Source of the DNA: Arenibacter sp. 6A1
GTDB taxonomy: Bacteria; Bacteroidota; Bacteroidia; Flavobacteriales; Flavobacteriaceae
Length of the DNA: 64,000 nt
Direction of reading: 5' to 3'
NCBI RefSeq assembly: GCF_012272855.1
Contig: NZ_JAAXCQ010000022.1
Location: 1 to 64,000 of the forward strand
This document shows, in pieces, positions 55,217-63,796 of the stretch. The translations under genes and the position numbers were made by a program. The notes beneath the pieces are model-generated. The model had not been told where the DNA came from and made no database searches. It saw only the letters and a list, made by a program, of their open reading frames with translations. The stretch's first letter is position 1. Every line of letters begins with the position of its first letter.

Positions 55217-56698
55217 TTAGGAGTTTCCAAAACTAAACACCTTAGAAGGGGTTCTTGCCTCACGGAGTATTTTGTCTATTTTTTCAACAATTTCAGGATA
55301 CTCATCCGCCACATTATTTTCCTCCTTCACATCCTTAGAAAGGTCATAAAGCTCCAATTTTGCTGAAGGATTTTTCAATACATTATATTTTACAGCCTTC
55401 CAATCGCCCATTCTCACTGCCTGTCTACCACCTAACTCATGAAATTCCCAATACAGATATTCATGCGTTTGTTGCTGCGCTTCATTCCCCAATAAAGTCG
55501 GTAAAAAAGAAATACCATCTAAACCATTTTTCTTTTCCTGCCCTGTAATTTCCACGACTGTAGGAAATACATCCCAGAAAGCCGACACATGTGACGTTTT
55601 AGAACCTTCCTTAATTTTTCCTGGCCATTTAACGATCATTGGAACACGAATCCCACCTTCGTATAAATCTCTCTTATATCCTTTAAGAGATGCATTGCTA
55701 TTAAAATAATCCGGGTCTGCACCACCTTCTTTATGAGGACCGTTATCGGAAGCAAAAATAATTATGGTATTGTCTGCGATCCCTAAATCTTCTACCTTCT
55801 TCATAATTTCGCCTACTTGTTCATCCAACAAGGTAATCATGGCTGCAAAGGCCGCCCTGGGTTCTGGCTGCGAACCGTACCCCCCAATTTTATAACCACG
55901 ACCACTATCTACGCCTTTATAAGGTTTTTCAGGGGCAAATTTCCCACTAAACTTGTTGTGGATATCCTCTGGCACTACCAACTCTGCATGCGGAATTATA
56001 GAAGGCACATAAGCAAAGAAAGGAGTATCCTTATTCTCTTCTATAAATGCTATGGTTTTTTCATGAATAAGCGTCGGTGCATAGGTTCCTTTATTAAAAC
56101 CAGCATTCGCAGGCAAGACAATAGAATCTTGATTTGACCATAAATGATACGGGTAATAGTTATGCCCAATCATTTGGCAATTATAACCGTAGAAAGTATC
56201 AAAACCTTGGTAGTTTGGATCTCCTTCGGAACCAGGATACCCAAGCCCCCATTTTCCAAAAGCACCTGTAGTATACCCTGCTTCTTTTAAAAGCTCAGCA
56301 ATCGTATAAGTATCATCCGGAATCGGGTATTGTCCTTCTGGATTAATTTCATAATTCCCTCTTACCACAGTATGCCCTGTATGCATCCCCGTCATCAGTG
56401 CAGATCTAGAAGGTGCGCAGACGGTACTACCAGAGTAATGCTGGGAAAACAACATACCCTCAGCAGCCAATTTATCGATATTGGGAGTCTCAAATTTCTC
56501 TTGTCCATAGACACCGAGATCACCATACCCTAAATCATCGGCCAAAATATAAATAATATTCGGCTTCCCTACCCTTGCCGCATCTGTAGATGATATACTA
56601 CTACCCTGGGCAACGGTAGACTTATTGTTTAAAAAATTACAGGAAACAAGCCCTAAAGCAGCAATAGACACTAGGACACTAACACTTTTAATATTCAT
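55217..56698 (-). CDS. Type I sulfatase (arylsulfatase A family) lipoprotein
   Basis: 493 residues from the ATG at 56698, where a lipoprotein signal begins (LGLVSC, Cys at 20). Metal motif ILADDLGYGDLGVYG, formylglycine motif CAPSR with the modified Cys at 94 (STVCAPSRSALMTG), HAELVVPE and FASDNGPHKEGGAD. Type I sulfatases need a maturase to convert the Cys; none is in this window. Such enzymes remove sulfate from algal or host glycans. It lies between tRNA-Val genes with its own terminator and no SusCD next to it. Confidence 0.93.
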   Translation of the reverse strand: MNIKSVSVLVSIAALGLVSCNFLNNKSTVAQGSSISSTDAARVGKPNIIYILADDLGYGDLGVYGQEKFETPNIDKLAAEGMLFSQHYSGSTVCAPSRSALMTGMHTGHTVVRGNYEINPEGQYPIPDDTYTIAELLKEAGYTTGAFGKWGLGYPGSEGDPNYQGFDTFYGYNCQMIGHNYYPYHLWSNQDSIVLPANAGFNKGTYAPTLIHEKTIAFIEENKDTPFFAYVPSIIPHAELVVPEDIHNKFSGKFAPEKPYKGVDSGRGYKIGGYGSQPEPRAAFAAMITLLDEQVGEIMKKVEDLGIADNTIIIFASDNGPHKEGGADPDYFNSNASLKGYKRDLYEGGIRVPMIVKWPGKIKEGSKTSHVSAFWDVFPTVVEITGQEKKNGLDGISFLPTLLGNEAQQQTHEYLYWEFHELGGRQAVRMGDWKAVKYNVLKNPSAKLELYDLSKDVKEENNVADEYPEIVEKIDKILREARTPSKVFSFGNS

Positions 56699-56837
56699 TA
56701 CAATCGTTTTAATTAACCAAACATACGAAGTTAACACAAGTCTAAATAAAACATTAGCCTCATATTAATTAAATCTAACAAATTTGTATGGATGTCTATA
56801 TTTTACAACCTCATTCTAGAAAAAAGGTATAGTAACC

Positions 56838-56869
56838 AAAAAAGGCTCCCAATTTCTTGGAAGCCTTTT
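56838..56869 (-). terminator. Terminator after the first tRNA-Val(UAC) gene
   Basis: On the minus strand a hairpin with AAAAGGCTTCCAA and TTGGGAGCCTTTT arms (one mismatch/bulge) followed by a T run, ~10 bases after the tRNA 3' end. Confidence 0.75.
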
Positions 56870-56878
56870 CTTTTACTG

Positions 56879-56953
56879 TGGGCCCTACTGGATTCGAACC
56901 AGTGACCCCCTGCTTGTAAGGCAGGTGCTCTGAACCAACTGAGCTAAGAGCCC
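56879..56953 (-). tRNA. tRNA-Val(UAC), copy 1
   Basis: 75 nt on the minus strand. Acceptor stem GGGCTCT with AGGGCCC, anticodon stem-loop CCTGC-CTTACAA-GCAGG (anticodon TAC), standard D and T arms, discriminator A, no encoded CCA. Sequence identical to copy 2 over the mature tRNA. Confidence 0.95.
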
Positions 56954-56990
56954 TCTCTCGAGGATTGTATTTCAGTCTTTCGACTTTGAT

Positions 56991-57023
56991 AAAAAGAAGC
57001 TTCCAATTTTACTTAGAAGCTTC
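56991..57023 (-). terminator. Hairpin between the two tRNA-Val(UAC) genes
   Basis: Two GAAGCTTC blocks (56996-57003 and 57016-57023), each self-complementary, can pair with each other; a T run follows on the minus strand. It sits just after copy 2 in the direction of transcription and could be partly read through to reach copy 1. Confidence 0.6.
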
Positions 57024-57033
57024 CTTCTTATCG

Positions 57034-57108
57034 TGGGCCCTACTGGATTCGAACCAGTGACCCCCTGCTTGTAAGGCAGGTGCTCTGAACCAACTGAGCT
57101 AAGAGCCC
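57034..57108 (-). tRNA. tRNA-Val(UAC), copy 2
   Basis: 75 nt on the minus strand, same sequence and anticodon (TAC) as copy 1, 80 bases upstream of it. It is the first gene after the promoter at 57155-57184, so the two copies are probably one transcription unit. Confidence 0.95.
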
Positions 57109-57154
57109 TCTTTCGAGGAGTGCAATTTCGGTTGCTATAACCGCGTTGCGAGTG

Positions 57155-57184
57155 CAAATGTAAGCTTGTTTTTCGTTTCACCAA
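57155..57184 (-). promoter_or_regulatory. Promoter of the tRNA-Val(UAC) pair
   Basis: On the minus strand TTG (plus 57182-57184), a 19-base spacer and TACATTTG (plus 57155-57162), an exact consensus match, 46 bases upstream of tRNA copy 2. Confidence 0.75.
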
Positions 57185-57203
57185 AATAAAATCGAAAAAA
57201 AAA

Positions 57204-58415
57204 TTAAATAATTTCTGCTACTACAAAAGTACTCCCTCCAACATAAATAAAATCGTCTTTACCCGCAGCCTTTTTTGCCGCCTCAAGCGCCTCATTTACA
57301 GAATTATAACTCAAGCCAACCAAACCAAACCCATTGGCACGGGCCTTTAACACCGATTCATCTAGTCCTCTTAAAATATTTGGTTTACAAAAGTAATAGG
57401 TGGCATTTTTTGGAAAAAGAGGAAAAACCCGCTCCAAATCCTTCTCCTTTACAAACCCCAACACCATATGTAAGTTACCGTATTGTTGTTGCTTTAATTG
57501 TTCCATAACTATGGTCAGCCCTTCCGTATTATGAGCTGTATCGCAAACTACGGTCGGTTCACTCCCTAAAAGCTGCCAACGCCCCAAAAGGCCAGTATTC
57601 TTCACCACATTCATCAATCCATCCTTAATATGACTTTCCCGTACATCAAATCCTTTTAGCTCCTTAATAGCCGCCACAACTCCCTTGATATTTTTGGACT
57701 GATAATTTCCCAACAAAGATGTTTTATACTTTCCAGGAGTTACTTCACTCCCAAAAATAATTTTGGCATTATTTTCATGGGCCACGGTACTAAATACTGC
57801 TGCCGTTTCTTTTTGAAGCTCACTGACAACTACCGGAACACCTTCCTTAATAATACCAGCTTTCTCAAAAGCTATTTTTTCGATAGTATCTCCCAATAAA
57901 TCTACATGATCGTAACCGATATTGGTAATTAGGGATACTTCTGGCGTAATGATATTGGTAGAATCTAATCGCCCTCCCAATCCGACTTCTATAATCGCTA
58001 TATCGATATTTTCCTTAACAAAATAATCAAAAGCCATTCCTACGGTCATCTCAAAAAACGACAAACTATGGGCTTCAAAGAACAATTTATTGTCCTTTAT
58101 AAAATCTACGACAAAACCTTCTGAAACTGGGACACCATTAATTCGTATACGCTCCCTAAAGTCTTTTAAATGGGGGGAGGTATACAAGCCCACAGTATAT
58201 CCGGCCTCCTGTAATATAGAGGCCAACATATGGCTACTAGACCCCTTACCATTGGTACCTGCCACATGAATACTTTTAAATTTTCTTTCGGGATGCCCCA
58301 AATAAGAGCTCAGCGCGTAAATATTATCTAGTTTGGCCTTAAAAGCCGAATTTCCGTTTTGCTGGTACATTGGAAGCTGGCTAAACATCCAATCCAGAGT
58401 CTCCTGATAGGTCAT
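57204..58415 (-). CDS. folC: Bifunctional folylpolyglutamate synthase/dihydrofolate synthase
   Basis: 403 residues. Mur-ligase-like FolC: P-loop HVAGTNGKGSSSHMLASIL at ~50-67, GLYTSPHLKDFRERI, IIEVGLGGRLDSTNI and VCDTAHNTEGL near the C-terminus. It attaches glutamate to dihydropteroate and folate. Last gene of the exbB-exbD-tonB-folC run, ~118 bases after tonB. Confidence 0.96.
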   Translation of the reverse strand: MTYQETLDWMFSQLPMYQQNGNSAFKAKLDNIYALSSYLGHPERKFKSIHVAGTNGKGSSSHMLASILQEAGYTVGLYTSPHLKDFRERIRINGVPVSEGFVVDFIKDNKLFFEAHSLSFFEMTVGMAFDYFVKENIDIAIIEVGLGGRLDSTNIITPEVSLITNIGYDHVDLLGDTIEKIAFEKAGIIKEGVPVVVSELQKETAAVFSTVAHENNAKIIFGSEVTPGKYKTSLLGNYQSKNIKGVVAAIKELKGFDVRESHIKDGLMNVVKNTGLLGRWQLLGSEPTVVCDTAHNTEGLTIVMEQLKQQQYGNLHMVLGFVKEKDLERVFPLFPKNATYYFCKPNILRGLDESVLKARANGFGLVGLSYNSVNEALEAAKKAAGKDDFIYVGGSTFVVAEII

Positions 58416-58533
58416 TTTGACGAATCTTTTTTTTAGAATTAAAATATTATCTCTTTTACACCCATTGTTCTAGGGTATAGAGCACTAAGTACTTTTGAGT
58501 AGTACACTGTTTTAAAAAAAATATAGAAAGGAT

Positions 58534-59433
58534 TTATTCTCCAAGTTTAAAATTGACCACCACAAAACCTACCTGTTGGTTTGGCGCATTGGTATCCAAA
58601 TTCCACTTATGCATAAAGGCTGTTTTCTTTGCGGGCTCTAACAAGCAAGGATGGTTATTGGTAGTCCCCTTCACTCCTGGCATGGCACTTACCACATTAC
58701 CGTTTTTATCGACTATAATTTTCACCACTACCCTACCTTCTTCGTTGCACTCTTGTACCACCTTTCCCTTATTGACCAAGGATCTTCCACTAAGGCCATA
58801 GCCTGCTGATCCACTACCCGCGCCTGGGGCTCCATAGTAACTGGTAGCGTACGGATCTCCGTCTTGCTTCCCTTTGTCACCGGCCCGTTTATCGTCTCCT
58901 TCGCCACCAGCTGTAGTCCCTTCGGCCTTATTAATACCTCCTATCAAGGCATCGAGCTTGCTCTTTTTAGCCTCTTGTTCCTTTTTTAATTTTTCTTCTG
59001 CAGCCTTTTTTTCTTGGGCTAGCTTTTCGGCCTGGGCCTTTGCCTTATTAACTGCTTCCTCGGCTTTTCGTTTCTCTTCTTGCTGTTGTTTTATAAGCAC
59101 AGATTCCTCATTTTCTTGCGTCAACAGTTTCTCTGTAGGCTTATCTTTTGCTATCTTTTCTTCAGGAATTTTATCTACTACCTTTTCTACTTTGGTTTCT
59201 TGAACCGCAGTTTCCTTTGGCGGTGTATTTACAGGTTCGGATTTTATCTTTTCTTTAGGCTGTACCCTACCACTACCAAATTCGGTAGTTCCAAAATTAA
59301 TAGAAATACCCTTTTCTACCGGTGGGTCCATATAACTGAGTCCCACATAAAAAAGCAACAGCAACAATACACTTAACAACAAGGTTGTAAGGGTAAAGGA
59401 TTTTTTCTTGTAAGGGGTATCTAATAATGACAT
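58534..59433 (-). CDS. TonB/TolA-like energy transducer
   Basis: 299 residues. One N-terminal membrane helix (~16-34), a charged Pro/Lys/Glu region, a TolA-like alanine- and lysine-rich coiled coil (~115-165, KAEEAVNKAKAQAEKLAQEK), a Gly-rich linker and a C-terminal TonB-like domain (EEGRVVVKIIVDKNGNVVSA to VVVNFKLGE). It would pass proton-motive energy from ExbB/ExbD to the outer membrane. The long coiled coil is TolA-like while the end is TonB-like, so its partner could be either system. Start overlaps the exbD stop by one base. Confidence 0.88.
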   Translation of the reverse strand: MSLLDTPYKKKSFTLTTLLLSVLLLLLFYVGLSYMDPPVEKGISINFGTTEFGSGRVQPKEKIKSEPVNTPPKETAVQETKVEKVVDKIPEEKIAKDKPTEKLLTQENEESVLIKQQQEEKRKAEEAVNKAKAQAEKLAQEKKAAEEKLKKEQEAKKSKLDALIGGINKAEGTTAGGEGDDKRAGDKGKQDGDPYATSYYGAPGAGSGSAGYGLSGRSLVNKGKVVQECNEEGRVVVKIIVDKNGNVVSAMPGVKGTTNNHPCLLEPAKKTAFMHKWNLDTNAPNQQVGFVVVNFKLGE

Positions 59434-59819
59434 TAGTTGGGTCGCACGGCCAAAATTACTTTATAATTATTCCTATTAGCTATATCCATAACATTCACAG
59501 CCTCTTTTAATGCTATACTTTCCGAAGCTCTTAGAATAATAGTAGGTTTATCTTGACCTTTGAGTGCCTTTTTTAATTCAATTTCTAAATATTCTCCATT
59601 TATCTTATCCTTATTGACAAAATACTCCAACTTCTCGTTAATACTCACCGATACATTTTGTGTATTGGTCGACTTCCCCTTTGCTTTAGGCAACAATAGA
59701 TCTAAAGCGTTGGGAGAATTGGAGGTCAACATAAAAAAAACAAGCAACAAGAATACAATGTCCGTCATCGACGACATGCTAAAATCTGGGCTAACCTTAT
59801 TTCTTCCTTTTAATTTCAT
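59433..59819 (-). CDS. exbD: ExbD/TolR-family biopolymer transport protein
   Basis: 128 residues. N-terminal membrane helix with the conserved Asp in FSMSSMTDIVFLLLVFFMLTSNSP and a periplasmic C-terminal domain. The Asp is part of the proton path of the ExbBD motor. Coupled to the tonB-like gene (1-base overlap) and 10 bases after exbB. Confidence 0.93.
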   Translation of the reverse strand: MKLKGRNKVSPDFSMSSMTDIVFLLLVFFMLTSNSPNALDLLLPKAKGKSTNTQNVSVSINEKLEYFVNKDKINGEYLEIELKKALKGQDKPTIILRASESIALKEAVNVMDIANRNNYKVILAVRPN

Positions 59820-59829
59820 ATTATCTCCA

Positions 59830-60522
59830 CTATAGCGGTTCGTTTAACAAGTCCAAAAACTCCACTGCTGTAGCTTCCATTTTGTGAATCACCTTATCTG
59901 TTCTATTTACCACATGGTTATACCCTATATACGCAATAATACCGACTACAAGACCAGCCACCGTGGTTGTCATGGCCGTATAAATACCCGATGCCAATAA
60001 CCCCATCTCTGCCTGACCGCCACTGGAGGCCATTTCATGGAAAGCTAAAATCATACCGATAACGGTTCCTAAAAATCCAATCATTGGGGCAGCACCCGCT
60101 ACCGTTGCTAAAACACTAACGTTTTTCTCTAATTTATATACCTCTAAGGTACCGGCATTTTCTATAGCCGTATTAATATCGTCTAAAGGCTTCCCGATTC
60201 TAGACACTCCCTTGGCCGTTAACCTGGCCACTGGCGAATCGGTCTGAGCGCATAACAATTTTGCTGCCTCTAGCTTTCCATTGGTAATATGATCTCGTAT
60301 TTGGTTCATAAAATTGCTATCGATCTGAGAGGCCGCCTTGATGGCAAAAATCCGTTCAAAATAGATATACAATGCCACAAAGAGCATTACAAACAATACG
60401 GAGATGATCAGAATACTTCCTGTTCCACCATTAACTATTAAATCTATAACCGAAAGTGTCTTTTCTTCAGACAATACTTCCTCAATACCTGCCTCCTGAG
60501 TGAGGCCTTGAAACAATAACAT
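59830..60522 (-). CDS. exbB: ExbB/TolQ/MotA-family proton channel protein
   Basis: 230 residues. Three membrane helices; the family core GAAPMIGFLGTVIGMILAFHEMASSGG and SGIYTAMTTTVAGLVVGIIAYIGYN is clear. The N-terminal ~25 residues are variable. It forms the proton channel with ExbD and drives TonB-dependent uptake, including SusC-type receptors. First gene of the operon. Confidence 0.94.
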   Translation of the reverse strand: MLLFQGLTQEAGIEEVLSEEKTLSVIDLIVNGGTGSILIISVLFVMLFVALYIYFERIFAIKAASQIDSNFMNQIRDHITNGKLEAAKLLCAQTDSPVARLTAKGVSRIGKPLDDINTAIENAGTLEVYKLEKNVSVLATVAGAAPMIGFLGTVIGMILAFHEMASSGGQAEMGLLASGIYTAMTTTVAGLVVGIIAYIGYNHVVNRTDKVIHKMEATAVEFLDLLNEPL

Positions 60523-60871
60523 ATATTTACTTTATTAAAGTTGCCTTAATAACGGTGTTACCCGATTTATATTATGTGTTTAACACAAAATTCTTAATGA
60601 GCATAAAAGCAAGGGAAGCCGTCAAAAACCAACCATGCCAATTCCTTAAGATCCTAAATAATTCTTCTTTTCTGTTCCTTTAACTACCCCTTCGGCAGCA
60701 GAACCAATAATCAACATACAACCTCTTATTACAGTTTAGTAAGCCATATAATCCAAAACAGCGTTTCTACTCCTTCAGATATCATTTCATACTTCCCTAC
60801 ACCAAAGGTACATTATCTATCATTGCAGAACCAATACCTAAAAACAAAAAAGTTTCTATGATCCCCGAATA
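60523..60871. other. Non-coding region between exbB and the amino-acid dehydrogenase gene
   Basis: About 350 bases, AT-rich, no ORF, no RNA gene or clear hairpin recognised. Expected to carry the exbB promoter. Confidence 0.6.
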
Positions 60872-62098
60872 CTAAATTAACTGCTTGAGTGCTATTTCAA
60901 AGCCTGTTTTACTAATATTCCGTTTGGTACTATTATTTTTATAAATATTCAATAATGCCTCTCTTATTGTTTGAGAGGTATCGTTAAATATTTTTTCATC
61001 GTCCATGGCCACTCTGCCTTCCATAAAATAAGCAAAGACACGTGCCATACCGCAATTTGAAATAAAATCGGGAATTAAGCTCAACCGTTCGTCGGTATAT
61101 TCCATAATAGGCCCAAAGAAAATTTCCTTGTCTGCAAAAGGAACATTAGCGCCACAAGTTATAACTTCCAACCCTGTATCGATCATTTTTGAAACCTGTT
61201 CTTTGGTCACCAACCTAGAAGCCGCACATGGGGCAAATATTTCTGCAGGCAAGCTCCAGATTCTTTCATTGATTTCTTCAAAAGGAATCAGCTCCTTAGC
61301 CACAAGGGTATTCCCTTTTTTATTTAGGTATAAGTTCGTAATTTCTTCAAAAGAAAACCCTTCTTCCTTAATTATTCCCCCGTCCCTATCGATAATCCCA
61401 ACGATCTTAGCCCCCATTTGGGACAAATAAAACGCAGCCGCAGCCCCTACATTACCAAAACCCTGTACAATGGCACGCTTTCCTACCACGGAACCCGAGT
61501 GTATATCGTAAAAATGCTTCACGGCTTCGGCTACTCCAAAACCGGTAATCATATCGGCTACCGTATATTTTCTTTGGGTAGAAGGAGAATACTTATTGCT
61601 CTCCAAAACCTTTATTACCCCCAGTCTTAACTGACCGATCCTATTTATTTTATCGGCCTCTGTGGGCTTAAAATGTCCGTTAAAGACTCCTTCTTGCGGG
61701 TGCCAAACCCCGGCATCTTCCGTAATAGGTATAACCTCGTGAATTTCATCGACATTTAAATCGCCTCCGGTCCCATAATAGCTTTTTAATAACGGAGCTA
61801 CGGCATGATACCATCTTTTTAAAACCCCGCTTTTACGTGGATCATTGGGGTTAAAATTAATTCCAGATTTGGCCCCTCCGATCGGTGGGCCGGAAACTGT
61901 AAACTTCACCTCCATTGTTTTTGCCAAAGAAAGGACCTCATTCATGTCCAATCCCTCTCGCATACGAGTACCCCCTCCTGCAGCACCGCCGCGAAGTGAA
62001 TTTATGACGGTCCAACCTTCTGCTTCGGTTTCAGGATCCTTCCAGTTAAAAACAATCTCAGGAGCTTTGTTTTCATATATCTGAAGTAACTTTTTCAT
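60872..62098 (-). CDS. Glu/Leu/Phe/Val dehydrogenase
   Basis: 408 residues. Substrate-binding domain with GGAAGGGTRMREGLDMNEVLSLAKTM and the catalytic Lys region PIGGAKSGINFNP, followed by the NAD-binding domain (IVQGFGNVGAAAAFYLSQMG) and CGANVPFADKEIF. The first domain's AAGGGTRM motif resembles leucine/valine dehydrogenases more than hexameric glutamate dehydrogenases, but substrate cannot be fixed. It interconverts amino acids and 2-oxo acids with ammonia. gltB starts 1.7 kb away on the other strand, so this is a nitrogen-metabolism neighbourhood. Confidence 0.93.
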   Translation of the reverse strand: MKKLLQIYENKAPEIVFNWKDPETEAEGWTVINSLRGGAAGGGTRMREGLDMNEVLSLAKTMEVKFTVSGPPIGGAKSGINFNPNDPRKSGVLKRWYHAVAPLLKSYYGTGGDLNVDEIHEVIPITEDAGVWHPQEGVFNGHFKPTEADKINRIGQLRLGVIKVLESNKYSPSTQRKYTVADMITGFGVAEAVKHFYDIHSGSVVGKRAIVQGFGNVGAAAAFYLSQMGAKIVGIIDRDGGIIKEEGFSFEEITNLYLNKKGNTLVAKELIPFEEINERIWSLPAEIFAPCAASRLVTKEQVSKMIDTGLEVITCGANVPFADKEIFFGPIMEYTDERLSLIPDFISNCGMARVFAYFMEGRVAMDDEKIFNDTSQTIREALLNIYKNNSTKRNISKTGFEIALKQLI

Positions 62099-62307
62099 TG
62101 TAATAGCTTAATTATTTGATTATAACACAATTATAGGCAAAATCTCATTTACCGTACCTTCTCGTAATTCATTGCTGCTACCGAAGCTAATGTTGTCTCA
62201 TAATTTTAATTTAATCTTCAATAAAAAAAGTTTTCGACAAACAAATATATAAATATAGATTAGGATTTATAGTTTTTCTTAATCATAATTATTTCAATGG
62301 ATACCCT

Positions 62308-62315
62308 TATATTTG
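62308..62315 (+). promoter_or_regulatory. Promoter box of the acyl-CoA dehydrogenase gene
   Basis: TATATTTG, an exact TAnnTTTG match, 28 bases before the ATG. No clear TTG element upstream. Confidence 0.5.
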
Positions 62316-62343
62316 ATACAAACCACTTAAACTTTTTTAAACT

Positions 62344-63486
62344 ATGAATTTTTCGCTAACAGAAGAACAAATAATGATACGCCAGGCCGCAAGGGATTTT
62401 GCCCAAAACGAATTACTCCCTGGGGTTATCGAAAGAGACGAAGCCCAAAAATTCCCTTCTGAAGAGGTGAAAAAAATGGGGGAATTAGGGTTCCTGGGGA
62501 TGATGGTGGACCCTAAATACGGTGGTAGTGGACTAGACACTATATCTTACGTATTGGTTATGGAAGAGCTCTCCAAGATAGATGCCTCTGCTTCTGTTGT
62601 TGTATCTGTCAATAATTCATTGGTATGTTGGGGACTGGAACATTATGCTTCAGCAGCCCAAAAGGAAAAATTTTTAATCCCCTTGGCCAGCGGTAAGAGT
62701 ATTGGTGCGTTTTGCTTGTCAGAACCCGAGGCCGGCAGTGATGCCACCTCACAAAAAACCACTGCCTTGGACAAGGGCGATCATTATATAGTAAACGGTA
62801 CTAAGAACTGGATTACCAATGGTAATTCTGCCGAGGTATACCTTGTTATAGCACAAACAGACATTTCTAAAGGCCACAAAGGAATAAATGCCCTTATTAT
62901 GACCAAGGATATGCCCGGGTTTGAAATAGGGCCGAAAGAAAACAAACTCGGAATACGCGGAAGCGATACCCATTCGTTGATTTTTAATGATGTTAAGGTC
63001 CCTAAAGAAAATAGGATCGGCGAAGATGGTTTCGGATTTAAGTTTGCCATGAAAACTTTGGCGGGCGGAAGAATCGGGATTGCCGCCCAAGCACTGGGTA
63101 TAGCAGCCGGCGCCTATGAATTAGCTAAAAAATACTCAAAAGAACGAAAAGCTTTTGGAACTGAAATTATGAACCACCAAGCTATCGCCTTTAAACTTGC
63201 CGATATGCATACCCAAATTGAAGCCGCACGCCATTTGGTATACAAAGCCGCCTGGGACAAAGATCAGGGCAATGATTACGACCTTTCTGGAGCCATGGCA
63301 AAACTATACGCTTCACAAGTAGCCATGGATACCGCTATAGAAGCAGTACAAATTCATGGCGGAAATGGCTTTGTTAAAGATTATCACGTAGAACGATATA
63401 TGAGAGATGCCAAAATCACCCAGATATATGAAGGTACATCGGAGATCCAAAAGATAGTCATCTCGAGAAGTATCTTAAAAAATTAG
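62344..63486 (+). CDS. Acyl-CoA dehydrogenase
   Basis: 380 residues. Domain order alpha/beta/alpha: MNFSLTEEQIMIRQAARDFA, the FAD-binding CLSEPEAGSDATSQKT and WITNGNSAEVYLV, then RIGIAAQALGIAAGAYELA and the catalytic glutamate near the C-terminus in QIYEGTSEIQKIVISRSI. This Glu position is that of short/medium-chain and butyryl-CoA dehydrogenases. It oxidises acyl-CoAs in fatty acid or branched-chain degradation. Single gene. Confidence 0.94.
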   Translation: MNFSLTEEQIMIRQAARDFAQNELLPGVIERDEAQKFPSEEVKKMGELGFLGMMVDPKYGGSGLDTISYVLVMEELSKIDASASVVVSVNNSLVCWGLEHYASAAQKEKFLIPLASGKSIGAFCLSEPEAGSDATSQKTTALDKGDHYIVNGTKNWITNGNSAEVYLVIAQTDISKGHKGINALIMTKDMPGFEIGPKENKLGIRGSDTHSLIFNDVKVPKENRIGEDGFGFKFAMKTLAGGRIGIAAQALGIAAGAYELAKKYSKERKAFGTEIMNHQAIAFKLADMHTQIEAARHLVYKAAWDKDQGNDYDLSGAMAKLYASQVAMDTAIEAVQIHGGNGFVKDYHVERYMRDAKITQIYEGTSEIQKIVISRSILKN

Positions 63487-63747
63487 TATTAAAAATACCG
63501 CTATTACCTCAAAAACCAAATTCAGGAGTAGAGATTCTAATATCCATATCTACTCCTTAGTTTCAGGAAGAGCCTTTTTATACCCCTTAGAAACGAAAGG
63601 AGACAAACAAAAAAAGCACCAACAACTCTATTAAAGAAATATTAAATTATCATAATCATAATATTTGGGCTCAAAAAAATAATATATGCATTTTAGGTAA
63701 GCAATAATTGAAAACGCTGAATTTTTTGTACGGTTTAAGTCAATACG
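63487..63747. other. Intergenic region upstream of gltB
   Basis: Contains a weak terminator-like hairpin for the acyl-CoA dehydrogenase gene (AGGAGTAGA at 63524-63532 with TCTACTCCT at 63549-63557, no clear T run). Nothing else recognised before the gltB promoter. Confidence 0.55.
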
Positions 63748-63779
63748 TTGATTTTAATGCATGAATTTCCGTATTTTTG
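63748..63779 (+). promoter_or_regulatory. Promoter of gltB
   Basis: TTG at 63748-63750, a 21-base spacer and TATTTTTG at 63772-63779. Start of transcription near 63785, about 12 bases before the first ATG. An AATACG motif lies upstream of, and (inverted) across and just after, this promoter (see findings). Confidence 0.75.
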
Positions 63780-63796
63780 AAGAAATACGTTAATCT

